Of a DNA stretch of 64,000 nt, positions 23,282 to 31,836 are shown one piece after another. The translations under genes were made by a program, and so were the position numbers. The first letter of the stretch is position 1. The number at the start of each line of letters is the position of its first letter. The DNA is taken from the NCBI GenBank assembly GCA_014801815.1, contig JAAVDM010000030.1, positions 46,674 to 110,673 on the forward strand, read 5' to 3'. Source of the stretch: Bacteroides sp. GTDB lineage: Bacteria; Bacteroidota; Bacteroidia; Bacteroidales; Muribaculaceae. The notes under the pieces were generated by a model that was not told the origin of the DNA, made no database searches, and was given only the letters and a program-made list of their open reading frames with translations.

Positions 23282-24256
23282 TCAGACGAGGGCAGGCTCG
23301 GCTATGGCGAACTTCTTGCGTAGGTTGACGAGCATGTCGCGTGTCATGGCATCGAGGTCATACTCGGGCTTCCAGTCCCATTCGGCACGTGCGCAGGAGT
23401 CATCGAGGCTGTCGGGCCATGAGTCGGCTATAGCCTGACGCAGCGGGTCAAGCTCGTAAGTCATCTTGAAGTCGGGTACATACTCTTTTATCTTGTTGTA
23501 GATGATTTCCGGGTCGAAGCTCATCGAAGCAATGTTGAAAGAGTTGCGGTGTACGAGACGTGTGGGGTCGGCTTCCATGATTTCTATAGCGGCACGCAGA
23601 GCATCGGGCATATACATCATGTCCATGAATGTGCCGGGCTTCAGAGGGCATTTGAAGTCCTGTCCCTTGACTGCCGAATAGTAGATGTCAACGGCATAGT
23701 CGGTAGTGCCGCCTCCCGGAGGAGCTACGTATGATATAAGACCGGGGAAACGTACCGAACGGGTGTCGACACCGAAGCGACGTGCGTAGTAGTCGCTGAG
23801 CATCTCACCTGTCACTTTAGTCACACCGTAGATGGTGTCGGGACGCTGTATGGTATCTTGCGGAGTCTTTACGTGAGGAGTAGATTTGCCGAACGAACCG
23901 ATAGAGCTGGGAGTGAAGACGGCACAGCCTTTCTCACGGGCTACTTCGAGAGTATTGTAAAGACCTCCGACACCTATCTTCCATGCAAGCTGGGGACGTG
24001 ACTCAGCTACTGCGCTCAGCAGGGCGGCGAGGTTGTAGATTGTGTCGACGTTATATTTGGACACAGCATCAGCTATCTGCTGAGGGTTGGTTATGTCGAC
24101 GATTTCCGACGGCCCGCTCTCAAGCAGCTCACCCTTAGGTTCGGCTCCGGGTATGTAGCCGGCTACGACATTACCCCCGGGGTATTCACGACGCAGGCGC
24201 ATTGTAAGCTCGGATCCAATCTGGCCGGTAGCGCCTATAATTAGAATATTTTTCAT
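23282..24256 (-). CDS. tdh: L-threonine 3-dehydrogenase, SDR (GalE-like) type
   Basis: NAD-dependent enzyme of 324 residues oxidising L-threonine to 2-amino-3-ketobutyrate. The Rossmann GATGQIGSEL is at residues 8-17. The catalytic Ser (TPSSIGSFG) and Tyr/Lys pair (YGVTK, about residue 143) are present, and the C-terminal WPDSLDDSCARAEWDWKPEY is typical of this SDR threonine dehydrogenase group. It is divergent from kbl at 24475, the next enzyme of the pathway, which strongly supports the call over a generic epimerase. A TAAATTTG -7-like element lies at 24298-24305 on its strand. Confidence 0.9.
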   Translation of the reverse strand: MKNILIIGATGQIGSELTMRLRREYPGGNVVAGYIPGAEPKGELLESGPSEIVDITNPQQIADAVSKYNVDTIYNLAALLSAVAESRPQLAWKIGVGGLYNTLEVAREKGCAVFTPSSIGSFGKSTPHVKTPQDTIQRPDTIYGVTKVTGEMLSDYYARRFGVDTRSVRFPGLISYVAPPGGGTTDYAVDIYYSAVKGQDFKCPLKPGTFMDMMYMPDALRAAIEIMEADPTRLVHRNSFNIASMSFDPEIIYNKIKEYVPDFKMTYELDPLRQAIADSWPDSLDDSCARAEWDWKPEYDLDAMTRDMLVNLRKKFAIAEPALV

Positions 24257-24371
24257 GATAGAGTCAGGTTTTGACTATGGGTATACTTATTTTTTTGCAA
24301 ATTTAATGCTTCACTCTGATAATACCATATATCGTGAGTGTTTTTTTGTAGCAATTTTTTTTCGTTTACAC

Positions 24372-24404
24372 TTGCTGAGGTATGATAGAAAAACATTAAC
24401 TTTG
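24372..24404 (+). promoter_or_regulatory. Promoter of kbl
   Basis: TTG (24372-24374), 22 bases, then TAACTTTG (24397-24404), a full match to the -7 consensus. The leader to the ATG at 24475 would be about 65 bases. Confidence 0.55.
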
Positions 24405-24474
24405 GGCAATAAAACATCTGACGGCCGTGAGCGGCACACTTTGTGCCGTGCGGTTCGCCTATAAATCTAATATT

Positions 24475-25677
24475 ATGTATACGAAATTCAAAGAACATCT
24501 CACCAAAGAGCTGCAGGACATCAAGGATGCCGGCCTGTATAAGAACGAACGTGTTATCACCACTCCCCAGAAGGCAGACATCAACGTAGAGAATACCGAA
24601 GGCGAAGTGCTTAACTTCTGTGCTAACAACTATCTCGGTCTTGCCGACAACAAGCGTCTCATAGAGGCTGCAAAGAAGGCTATGGACGAGCGCGGCTACG
24701 GTATGTCATCGGTACGTTTCATCTGCGGTACTCAGGATATGCACAAAGAGCTTGAGAAAGCTATCAGTGACTATTTCAAGACTGAGGACACTATACTCTA
24801 TGCCGCTTGCTTTGATGCCAACGGCGGTCTGTTCGAACCTCTGTTTACCGAACAGGATGCTATCATCTCCGATTCGCTCAACCATGCTTCTATCATCGAC
24901 GGTGTACGTCTCTGCAAGGCTAAGCGTTACCGTTATGCCAATGCTGACATGGCCGATCTGGAGCGTTGTCTCAAAGAGGCTGATGAGGCCGGTTGCCGTT
25001 ATAAGATTATAGCTACTGACGGTGTATTCTCTATGGATGGCAACGTTGCTCCTATGGATAAGATATGTGAACTGGCTGAAAAGTACGGCGCTCTCGTTAT
25101 GGTAGACGAAAGCCATTCTGCCGGTGTTGTTGGTCCGACAGGTCACGGTGTCGCAGAGCAGTTTGACTGCTACGGTAAGATTGACATTTTCACCGGTACT
25201 CTCGGCAAGGCTTTCGGCGGTGCTATGGGTGGCTTTACCACCGGCCCGAAGGAGGTAATCGATATGCTGCGTCAGCGTTCGCGTCCTTATCTGTTCTCCA
25301 ACTCTGTCGCTCCCTCGATAGTAGGTGCTTCTATCGAGATGTTTAAGATGCTCGGCGAGAACAATGACCTGCACGATAAACTCATGGAGAATGTAAACTA
25401 CTTCCGCGACAAGATGCTGGAGGCCGGTTTCGACATCAAGCCTACTCAGAGTGCTATATGCGCTGTGATGCTCTATGATGCCAAGCTGTCGCAGGAGTTT
25501 GCCGCCGAAATGCAGAAAGAGGGTATCTATGTCACCGGTTTCTACTATCCCGTAGTGCCGAAAGGACAGGCCCGTATCCGCGTACAGCTGTCAGCCGGCC
25601 ACAACCGCGAACAGCTCGACCGTGCTATCGCCGCCTTCATCAAGGTCGGCAAGAAGCTCGGTGTGCTCAAGGACTGA
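24475..25677 (+). CDS. kbl: 2-amino-3-ketobutyrate CoA ligase (glycine C-acetyltransferase)
   Basis: PLP enzyme of 400 residues cleaving 2-amino-3-ketobutyrate with CoA into glycine and acetyl-CoA. The ATG at 24475 begins MYTKFKEHLTKELQ, the usual start; an in-frame ATG at 24427 would add an unlikely leader and lies close to the promoter. The alpha-oxoamine synthase signatures are present: NNYLGLADN, DESHSAGVVGPTGHG, and the PLP lysine in TGTLGKAFGGAMGG (about residue 241). Divergent from tdh, so the pair forms the threonine degradation pathway. Confidence 0.96.
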   Translation: MYTKFKEHLTKELQDIKDAGLYKNERVITTPQKADINVENTEGEVLNFCANNYLGLADNKRLIEAAKKAMDERGYGMSSVRFICGTQDMHKELEKAISDYFKTEDTILYAACFDANGGLFEPLFTEQDAIISDSLNHASIIDGVRLCKAKRYRYANADMADLERCLKEADEAGCRYKIIATDGVFSMDGNVAPMDKICELAEKYGALVMVDESHSAGVVGPTGHGVAEQFDCYGKIDIFTGTLGKAFGGAMGGFTTGPKEVIDMLRQRSRPYLFSNSVAPSIVGASIEMFKMLGENNDLHDKLMENVNYFRDKMLEAGFDIKPTQSAICAVMLYDAKLSQEFAAEMQKEGIYVTGFYYPVVPKGQARIRVQLSAGHNREQLDRAIAAFIKVGKKLGVLKD

Positions 25678-25679
25678 TG

Positions 25680-25706
25680 ATAGACTGAGACAATAGACTG
25701 AGACAA
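25680..25706 (+). repeat. Two 13-bp direct repeats after kbl
   Basis: ATAGACTGAGACA occurs at 25680-25692 and 25694-25706, right after the kbl stop and at the entrance to the TATAA array. Confidence 0.7.
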
Positions 25707-25726
25707 TAGGAATTGAGGTATAGGAA

Positions 25727-25845
25727 TTATAAGATTTATAAATCGTACGAGAGATATAAATCTTATAAAGAAAAGATATAAATCTTATAAAACTTATATG
25801 ATTTATAAATCTTATAATTCCTATAAACCTTATAAGATTTATAAC
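25727..25845. repeat. Left TATAA array (9-bp period)
   Basis: About twelve copies of TATAA followed by four variable bases, mostly nine bases apart, between 25728 and 25844 (for example TATAAATCT, TATAAGATT, TATAAACCT), with two longer spacers. It ends about 30 bases before the ATG of the four-helix-bundle gene. Many units contain TTATAA, so the array is locally palindromic. Confidence 0.85.
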
Positions 25846-25875
25846 AACTTACTACAAGTAATAACCATAAAAAAC

Positions 25876-26430
25876 ATGAATAACATGAGTGAGTTTCTCA
25901 AAATTGCAGGAGATTACACCGATTGGAACGTCTATAAAAAGTCCGTTATAATCTGCGACGTTACAGAATTATTCATAAACAGAGCTTTGCCTGCTGGAAC
26001 TCGTACCGTTGATCAGATGCGTCAGGCCGCCCGTTCTTGCAAACAGAATATAGTTGAGGGGATAAGTGATGCTACCGTTTCGGCCGAGATTTGCATCAAG
26101 TTGCTTGGGATAGCACGTGGGTCTATAAGAGAACTATTAGAAGATTACAACGATTATCTGCGTCAGCATCAGCTGACAATATGGCCGAAAGACGATGAGC
26201 GTACACGTATAACCCGTGAGTATTGCTTCAATAATGATGACCCGCAGGTATTTACTGAAAAGTGCCGTGAACGCAGCGACGAGACTGTAGCCAATATAAT
26301 GATAACTCAAATCAGACAACTTGACGCCATGCTCGCCAAAGTACTCAAAAAAATCGAGGCCGAATTCATTGAGTCAGGTGGTATAAAGGAAGCAATGTCG
26401 AGAGCACGGCGACAGAACCGAGGCTTTTAA
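25876..26430 (+). CDS. Four-helix-bundle protein (S23/IVP type)
   Basis: Protein of 184 residues from the ATG at 25876 (a second ATG is three codons later). The frame continues upstream to 25798, but that part translates the AT-rich array into YKS/YNS tripeptides and is not believable coding. The pattern of long amphipathic helices with QAARSCKQNIVEGISDATVS resembles the S23/four-helix-bundle family, whose members are found in 23S rRNA intervening sequences, near diversity-generating retroelements, or as stand-alone genes of unknown role. Here neither an rRNA nor a reverse transcriptase is nearby. TATAA arrays flank it on both sides. Confidence 0.75.
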   Translation: MNNMSEFLKIAGDYTDWNVYKKSVIICDVTELFINRALPAGTRTVDQMRQAARSCKQNIVEGISDATVSAEICIKLLGIARGSIRELLEDYNDYLRQHQLTIWPKDDERTRITREYCFNNDDPQVFTEKCRERSDETVANIMITQIRQLDAMLAKVLKKIEAEFIESGGIKEAMSRARRQNRGF

Positions 26431-26468
26431 AAGAGATAGCCGGCACGGAAAAGAGATAGCCGGCTCGA
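26429..26468 (+). repeat. Two 20-bp tandem units after the four-helix gene
   Basis: AAAAGAGATAGCCGGC recurs at 26429-26444 and 26449-26464 with a 20-base period. The first copy overlaps the stop codon of the four-helix-bundle gene. Confidence 0.75.
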
Positions 26469-26479
26469 AAATCAGTGAT

Positions 26480-26582
26480 TTATAAGAATTATAAGTCTTA
26501 TAAATCCTATAAGAATTTATAAATCCTATAAAATTTATAAAACTTATAAGACTTATAATGCTAAGACTTATAATTCTTATAA
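26480..26582. repeat. Right TATAA array (9-bp period)
   Basis: TATAA begins at 26481 and recurs at steps of 9, 9, 9, 10, 9, 9, 9, 9, 15 and 9 bases through 26578. The four spacer bases vary (GAAT, GTCT, ATCC, GACT). It ends 3 bases before the stop codon of the convergent Porin_10 gene. Confidence 0.88.
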
Positions 26583-26585
26583 CAC

Positions 26586-28631
26586 TCAATCCGGAAAGTC
26601 CACACTAAGACCTAACTGAAGGCGTCCCGGATTGATAGGGTAGTGCGGCAAAGAGAAATAATCCTTAGAGAACATGCCCTGATTTACGTGACTGTACATG
26701 ACGTAAAAACGTACCTTGTAGAGTCGTGCTGTCACGTAGGCGTTACAGAGGGGATAGTTGCCGACTTTGATACGGGCTTCCGATGGATTCTGTACGTGGA
26801 ACGTCATTGTAGCCGGCTGATACTCCAGACCGTAATAAGAAGTGTAGTAGTCGCAGTCGAGACCTATCAGCAGTCGCAGTACTCTGAAAGCGCGGAAGTC
26901 GATATACATATTGCTGTATACCGTCAGTGCCGGCAGCGGCAGTACATCGGCATTGGCTGTAGCCTGATATGTAATTGAATTGTCCCAATGCCATATACCG
27001 GCCTTGAATTTCTGTGACAGTGAGGCGGAGAATACTTGTATGCTCCCGCCATATTGTGCAGGAAGAGAATTGGCGTCGAAGTAGACTCGGTTCTGCAGAT
27101 TGGCCACACGTGCCGACAGTATGGTGCGTGTCCAGGGTATTGTGAGATGACCGCCGATTTCTACAGTGCGTTCCTTACCGAAATCATTGTCCCATGCGAA
27201 ATGATTGGATATATAGTGCCGCAGCAGATAGGAGGGTTTAAGATTGCGTAGAGCGGCGTCGGCAGCTATCTCAACGGTATCTCCGAAAAGACGGAAACGT
27301 GTCGATATTTCACCATTCAGGTCAATGTCGCCGGCCATATCGCCTGTTATTCCGAACCGTGCGTCAGCATTATATCGTATTATTGAACCACGTGTGCGCG
27401 ATAGACGTCCGCCGACTACGATACTGTTGAGCGTGGTTTTGGGGGCCACGTTAAATCCGGCCGGTAGTGGTGTGAGCTGCTCTATTTGTTCGTCGGTAAG
27501 TTCGGGCAACTCGAAATCCGTGCTCTGGCGGAAATGTCTTGTCACCCATGAGGCATAAGCCGACAGACCGAATTGCATCCACTTCTTGAAACCCTCTATC
27601 ATCTCAAACCCGACTGAGTTGGTGAGCGACCAGTAACGCTGATCCTCATCAGTGCGTGACGGGTCAAGATAGAAATTCTCCCAGAAATCGTGTGCTTGTG
27701 TCGAGTTGGTATTGATGAAGAAATGGTGACGCTTGCGATAGTCGAGCGAGTAGATAAAGCGTGTCACCGGCACATAGCGCTGGCGTGTAAGCGTATCATT
27801 AACCTGCTCATCTTCCCAGAAGCCGACTTTCCATGCGTGAGTCATCAGAAAGTTAGCGCCGTTCACACGGTTATGTGCTGTCGACAGACGTGTGGGTATA
27901 CTCTTTGCCTCGATTTTATCGACACCTCCCTGAAGTTCTGCCGGGTCGGTGATATAAAGGTCATCGGTAATACCGCCATTCTCCTTATTAAGGAAATTGA
28001 ACTGCTGGAATATACCCTGAAACTCATAACGGTCGCCTAAATAATAGGCATTCAGACCGACCGAGAAGTCTTTTGTAGCCTGATTCTCATAACAGCCTTT
28101 TGAGTACAGATAGTCCATCGAAGCGCCTACTCCGATACGTCTGTTGACATTACCCGCGAAGTCAGCCTGCAGACGGTCGGTCTTATTTTGGCGTCCGCCT
28201 CCGAAGTTATACTGTACCACCGTGTTGGGCTGGTAGACGTTGAAGAGTCGCTGAGTACGCAGTGACGGTAGCCAGCGGGCGAGAGCATCGTCAAAAAAGA
28301 ATGTCTCCTGCGGTGTGCGTCCGAAGAAGAGCATGTTTATACCTTCGGCACCCAAGTTGCCGGTGGTAGCCCACGCATCACTGCCCATAGCGGGAAGGTT
28401 ACGTTGCTGATAGTTATAGGTCAGTGTGTCGATAGTGTTATCGACATGCAGGCCGAGAGGTGTGGTGAGAGTCCATGAATTGCCGGGCTTATATTGGGGC
28501 TGGCCGTTGGTACCTGCAGGTACTCCGGAAGGTGTTGTACTGCCGGCACGGTTTCCCGGTGTCTGTGCTGCGGCCCACAGCACTCCACACAGCCACAAAG
28601 CACAGGTCAAGACTAAACGAAATCGAATCAT
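26586..28631 (-). CDS. Putative outer-membrane porin (Porin_10 family)
   Basis: Exported barrel of 681 residues with a signal peptide (MIRFRLVLTCALWLCGVLWA, then AAQ). The stretch from DTLTYNYQQRNLPAMGSDAW through GRTPQETFFFDDALARWLPS and YFNFGGGRQ-like repeats of aromatic-rich strands matches the Bacteroidetes Porin_10 group, and the length fits. Residues 25-55 are a Pro/Gly/Thr-rich linker. A TAACTTCG element sits only 5 bases before the ATG (28637-28644), so the true promoter or start is uncertain. Function in the outer membrane is unknown. Confidence 0.82.
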   Translation of the reverse strand: MIRFRLVLTCALWLCGVLWAAAQTPGNRAGSTTPSGVPAGTNGQPQYKPGNSWTLTTPLGLHVDNTIDTLTYNYQQRNLPAMGSDAWATTGNLGAEGINMLFFGRTPQETFFFDDALARWLPSLRTQRLFNVYQPNTVVQYNFGGGRQNKTDRLQADFAGNVNRRIGVGASMDYLYSKGCYENQATKDFSVGLNAYYLGDRYEFQGIFQQFNFLNKENGGITDDLYITDPAELQGGVDKIEAKSIPTRLSTAHNRVNGANFLMTHAWKVGFWEDEQVNDTLTRQRYVPVTRFIYSLDYRKRHHFFINTNSTQAHDFWENFYLDPSRTDEDQRYWSLTNSVGFEMIEGFKKWMQFGLSAYASWVTRHFRQSTDFELPELTDEQIEQLTPLPAGFNVAPKTTLNSIVVGGRLSRTRGSIIRYNADARFGITGDMAGDIDLNGEISTRFRLFGDTVEIAADAALRNLKPSYLLRHYISNHFAWDNDFGKERTVEIGGHLTIPWTRTILSARVANLQNRVYFDANSLPAQYGGSIQVFSASLSQKFKAGIWHWDNSITYQATANADVLPLPALTVYSNMYIDFRAFRVLRLLIGLDCDYYTSYYGLEYQPATMTFHVQNPSEARIKVGNYPLCNAYVTARLYKVRFYVMYSHVNQGMFSKDYFSLPHYPINPGRLQLGLSVDFPD

Positions 28632-28770
28632 GAGTGCGAAGTTACGAAATCTCGCTTGATATTCGCTTGTCGGCGTCCAAGAAAGTTAACCTTTCACAGA
28701 GGAAATAAATGTTCCGAAAGCGTTTTAATAATAGACGATACTGTCAGCAACACATAAAATAATACTTAAT

Positions 28771-29265
28771 ATGGAAAACATAGAGAATATAGATAAGGAA
28801 TATAATCCTGAATTTATGGACCTTGCAGCGCGCCTGTCAGTTGAGAATATTGATAAAGGCGGCGGTCCGTTCGGAGCTGTAATAGTACGTGACGGCGAAA
28901 TTGTGGCTACCGGCGTAAATTCCGTCACCCGTGACAATGACCCCACAGCCCACGCCGAGATTTCCGCCATACGAGCCGCCTGTCGTAAGTTACAGAATTT
29001 TCAATTGCGCGACTGCGTTGTGTACAGCAGTTGCGAACCGTGCCCGATGTGCCTTAGCGCCCTATATTGGGCCGGCGTCAAGAAGATATACTACGGCAAC
29101 ACCAAAGAAGACGCCGCCGCTATCGACTTCTCCGACAAATTCATCTACGACGAAATGGATCGCAACCCCCACGAACGCTACGTCCCCGGCATACGTGTCG
29201 CCAACAGCGCCACAATCCGCGCCTTCGAGAAGTGGGCTTCCGACCCCGATAAGATAAAGTATTAA
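28771..29265 (+). CDS. Guanine deaminase-like nucleoside deaminase
   Basis: Cytidine-deaminase-fold enzyme of 164 residues. The zinc site is complete: THAE (AHAEISAIRAAC, His/Glu near residues 61-63) and SSCEPCPMCLSALYWAG (two Cys near residues 91 and 94). The C-terminal FSDKFIYDEM and RYVPGIRV segments match GuaD-type guanine deaminases better than TadA, which is shorter and has a different C-terminus. Stand-alone gene, divergent from the porin. Confidence 0.85.
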   Translation: MENIENIDKEYNPEFMDLAARLSVENIDKGGGPFGAVIVRDGEIVATGVNSVTRDNDPTAHAEISAIRAACRKLQNFQLRDCVVYSSCEPCPMCLSALYWAGVKKIYYGNTKEDAAAIDFSDKFIYDEMDRNPHERYVPGIRVANSATIRAFEKWASDPDKIKY

Positions 29266-29342
29266 TATTTATGGGATATTTTCAGTAATTTTACAGTATT
29301 GAATCCTTTAGGATTTCAAATAATCTAAACGAGAGACAACAG

Positions 29343-29772
29343 ATGAAAAATTAATCTTGTTAGATGAGGAAATCGACAAGGTACTTGATTATAAAGTCAA
29401 AAAACGTATCGAAAAAATGTTTTTGATATTATCCCCGATGGCATAATTATCTACAGTACAGACGGGGATTATGAGAAACAGAAAGTCGCATACGCAAGAG
29501 AGTGTGCAGTATTTGACTATGATGCAGATTTCTCCCGTGTTATAAAAGCAGTCAAGTTTAAGATTGAAGAAGGTGGTTTATATGCCATCGAATGTCTGAG
29601 TGATGAAGAGGATGAGATATTGGAATGTTTTTGGAATCTGGATTATTTCCCGGCAGATTATCAGGCTTTATCGAGTATGTTAGTCGAATATCCTTTAGGC
29701 AATCATTCAGAGGTGGATAATGTCATCCTTATCCATAAATATGAAGTAGAAGAGGAGTATGAGGAAGATTAA
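29343..29772 (+). pseudogene. Hypothetical gene with two apparent single-A losses
   Basis: The 430-base span from ATG 29343 to TAA 29772 is one base beyond 143 codons. Adding one A in the A5 run at 29346-29350 and one in the A6 run at 29412-29417 gives a single 143-residue reading: MKKLILLDEEIDKVLDYKVK, then KRIEKNVFDIIPDGI, then a very acidic C-terminus ending EVEEEYEED. The part from 29418 onward is open in one frame and shows coding-like codon use. Not a family I recognise. Either a decayed gene or homopolymer errors in the assembly; the first correction is the less certain. Confidence 0.55.
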
Positions 29773-30067
29773 TATCAATATCCTCAAGTGTTTGCCCAAT
29801 TAAAGAAAATACATAGAACAGCAAAAAATGTGATAATTCAATTGGACGTTGGTTGCTGCTAACAAAGTATTCCAAGAGAACACCCCCTCAAAACGGTGTT
29901 CTCTTTTTGCATATTATAAAATCGCTCCGCTATATAATGGTAATTCTTCTTCTTTCCTATCACTGCTAAAAGAAGATACTTATAAAAACGATCTTAATTT
30001 GGTGGTACCCTAAGTGATAAGAACCTCATACGCCTTTTCAGTGTCGATTATGAAAAGAATTGCTCTA
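29773..30067. other. Intergenic AT-rich stretch
   Basis: Apart from the terminator at 29875-29908, nothing recognisable: no coding-like frame, no RNA gene. Confidence 0.6.
29875..29908 (+). terminator. Intrinsic terminator in the accessory island
   Basis: AGAGAACACC, a 10-base loop, then GGTGTTCTCT followed by TTTT. Plus-strand terminator about 100 bases after the broken gene at 29343-29772, which suggests that gene was once a transcribed unit. Confidence 0.8.
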
Positions 30068-31408
30068 CTAATCTCCCGATGACCTCTTAATCTTAAGATC
30101 AAGTAATCTTCCTAATATCCTATCAAATCTTAATAAGGATTCTTTGTAAGAGTCGTACCTCCAGATAAAGGTGTTACTATTATACTTATCATTTAATTCC
30201 TCAGATATATAAAAGTCATTTTTGATAATTTCTGGAATCTTTCGCCTTCCTTTTGTCTCAATTTGGCAGTAGTTACTCTTAGCGTCACTATCGTAATCTA
30301 AAATAACATTAATAACCGTTCCATTAAAGTCGAGTTCACAATAAAAGTAATAGTCTTTATTATCTTCATGGGTAAGATGAACATGGTATTTGTTACGTAT
30401 CTCATTAATATATTCTTTAATTTTTTCCCAATAAAGTTTATTTAACTGTGAACTAAGCTCATCAGTATCTTTCTTTTTGTCTTCAATTAATGATAATTGT
30501 TCTACAATATCATGTTCTTTCAGTTTTAGTAGTTTACTTAAAAGTTTTTGTATATCCATGTTGTACTTGTCTTTTTCACGAGTTTGATATAAAAAGTTTA
30601 AAAAATCCACAAACTGTAATGTTGCTGATGTCAAAACATACTGTTTGCGGAGTTCATCTTCAGGAATAGATAGGGCATTATTTACTATGCAGTTGTAAAG
30701 CCATTTAGATAATTCATTGTGAATGAAAATTGTCCGTGACTCAAAAAGTTCTCTCAATAATTCGCAACGTTTACAAAAATCTTCCTGCTGATAATCTTCA
30801 GAATCACATCTACAGGTATAAGAATTTCTTCTACATTTACGGCATTGATTAGTAGATTGCCAGTCAACAGGGAGTCTCCATACAGAATCCTTAATGTATT
30901 TGTGAGAAATATTGTCTTTCGGTAATATAACAATAAAGATTTGTTCATCAGAATAACCTTCAATCCGCATTCTGGCTATATAGCGAGCCAATTGATTTAA
31001 TTGAAAATCTGCTCCCTTTAGCTTATTCTCGATGATTATAACATATTTTTTATCCCTAATCAATATGTCTATATTCTTGTATTCGTGATTTCTATCAATG
31101 ATGGGATTGTCAATCCAGTCCAATTTAAAACCTATTTTTTCTTGCAGAAATGTTCTTGCAAATGATTCAAAGAATGGATGACGACCTTCATAAGTGTAAG
31201 CAAAGATATGACGGAGTATCCAACTGGTTATAGGTTCACGGCTATTGTAGTATTCGAGATAGTTAATAGCAAATGGTGACTTGTCTGGGTGACTTTCCTC
31301 TTAACTTTGCAAACTTTCTGATAGGTACAGAACGTCTTTGTACACTTGTAAAGTGTAAGACCCTATCATTTCTACCAATTCCAATATATGTTTTAATTCC
31401 TTCGACAT
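30068..31408 (-). pseudogene. PD-(D/E)XK nuclease-like gene with an in-frame TAA
   Basis: One continuous minus-strand frame runs from ATG 31408 to the stop at 30068 (446 codons) but is interrupted by TAA at 31301-31303 (codon 36). Reading through it joins SKELKHILELVEMIGSYTLQ to SPFAINYLEYYNSREPITSW, then HPFFESFARTFLQEKIGFKL, so both sides belong to one gene. The core NIDILIRDKKYVIIIENKL has the D and ENK of the PD-(D/E)XK fold and resembles PDDEXK_4-type proteins. About 60 residues later is a cysteine cluster (C-x2-C-x6-C-x-C-x10-C-x2-C), probably zinc-binding. The 351-residue piece that starts at a TTG (31123) begins mid-domain and is not the natural start. A coiled, charged C-terminal half follows. 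Confidence 0.7.
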
Positions 31409-31836
31409 AGTTTAAGACTATGACTTAGCACTGTTAGAATTTACCAAACCATTGTTTTAGAAAACTCGTATATTTTACCGTAAAGAGATTATTTGCTTTT
31501 TCAATAATGTCGATTTATCCAACTCTCTTAATAAGAGATAATATTATATCTGCAAATGTATAAAAAAAGATTGATATATAGAGCTTTTGATAACTAAAAA
31601 AATTGATTAGAAGATTATTGGAATGACTTATTTTAGAAATTGTTTTATAAAAGTATGTATTATATTCTTATAAGTATCTACAAAACAGGTATTTATGATT
31701 TATCCAACTCTCTTATTAAGAGAACTGAAATTAATTCTTTTTTACAGAGAGAATGTTATGGGTTAATTACCACGATAAATCACCTACAGGTGATTCTTTG
31801 ATTGTCTAATTGCTGTATAATCTAATAGAATCAGAT
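31409..31836. other. AT-rich intergenic region with a repeated palindrome
   Basis: No gene. GATTTATCCAACTCTCTTA followed by A or T and TAAGAGA occurs at 31512-31538 and 31697-31722; each holds the palindrome TCTCTTAnTAAGAGA. A separate hairpin AATCACCT-AC-AGGTGATT is at 31778-31795, just before the Sel1 gene. These could be regulator sites or transcript ends. Confidence 0.6.

Noticed and set aside
25798..25875. Coding extension of the four-helix gene into the TATAA array
   Set aside because: The translation is a run of YKS/YNS tripeptides made by the 9-bp DNA repeat, not a conserved protein start.
25876..26430. Four-helix gene as an Avd partner of a diversity-generating retroelement
   Set aside because: No reverse transcriptase or template/variable repeat is in the neighbourhood.
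25727..26582. TATAA arrays as a CRISPR array
   Set aside because: The period is 9 bases with no spacers of useful length, and no cas genes are present.
31123..31123. Start of the nuclease gene at the TTG 31123
   Set aside because: The frame and conserved sequence continue upstream to ATG 31408, broken only by one TAA.
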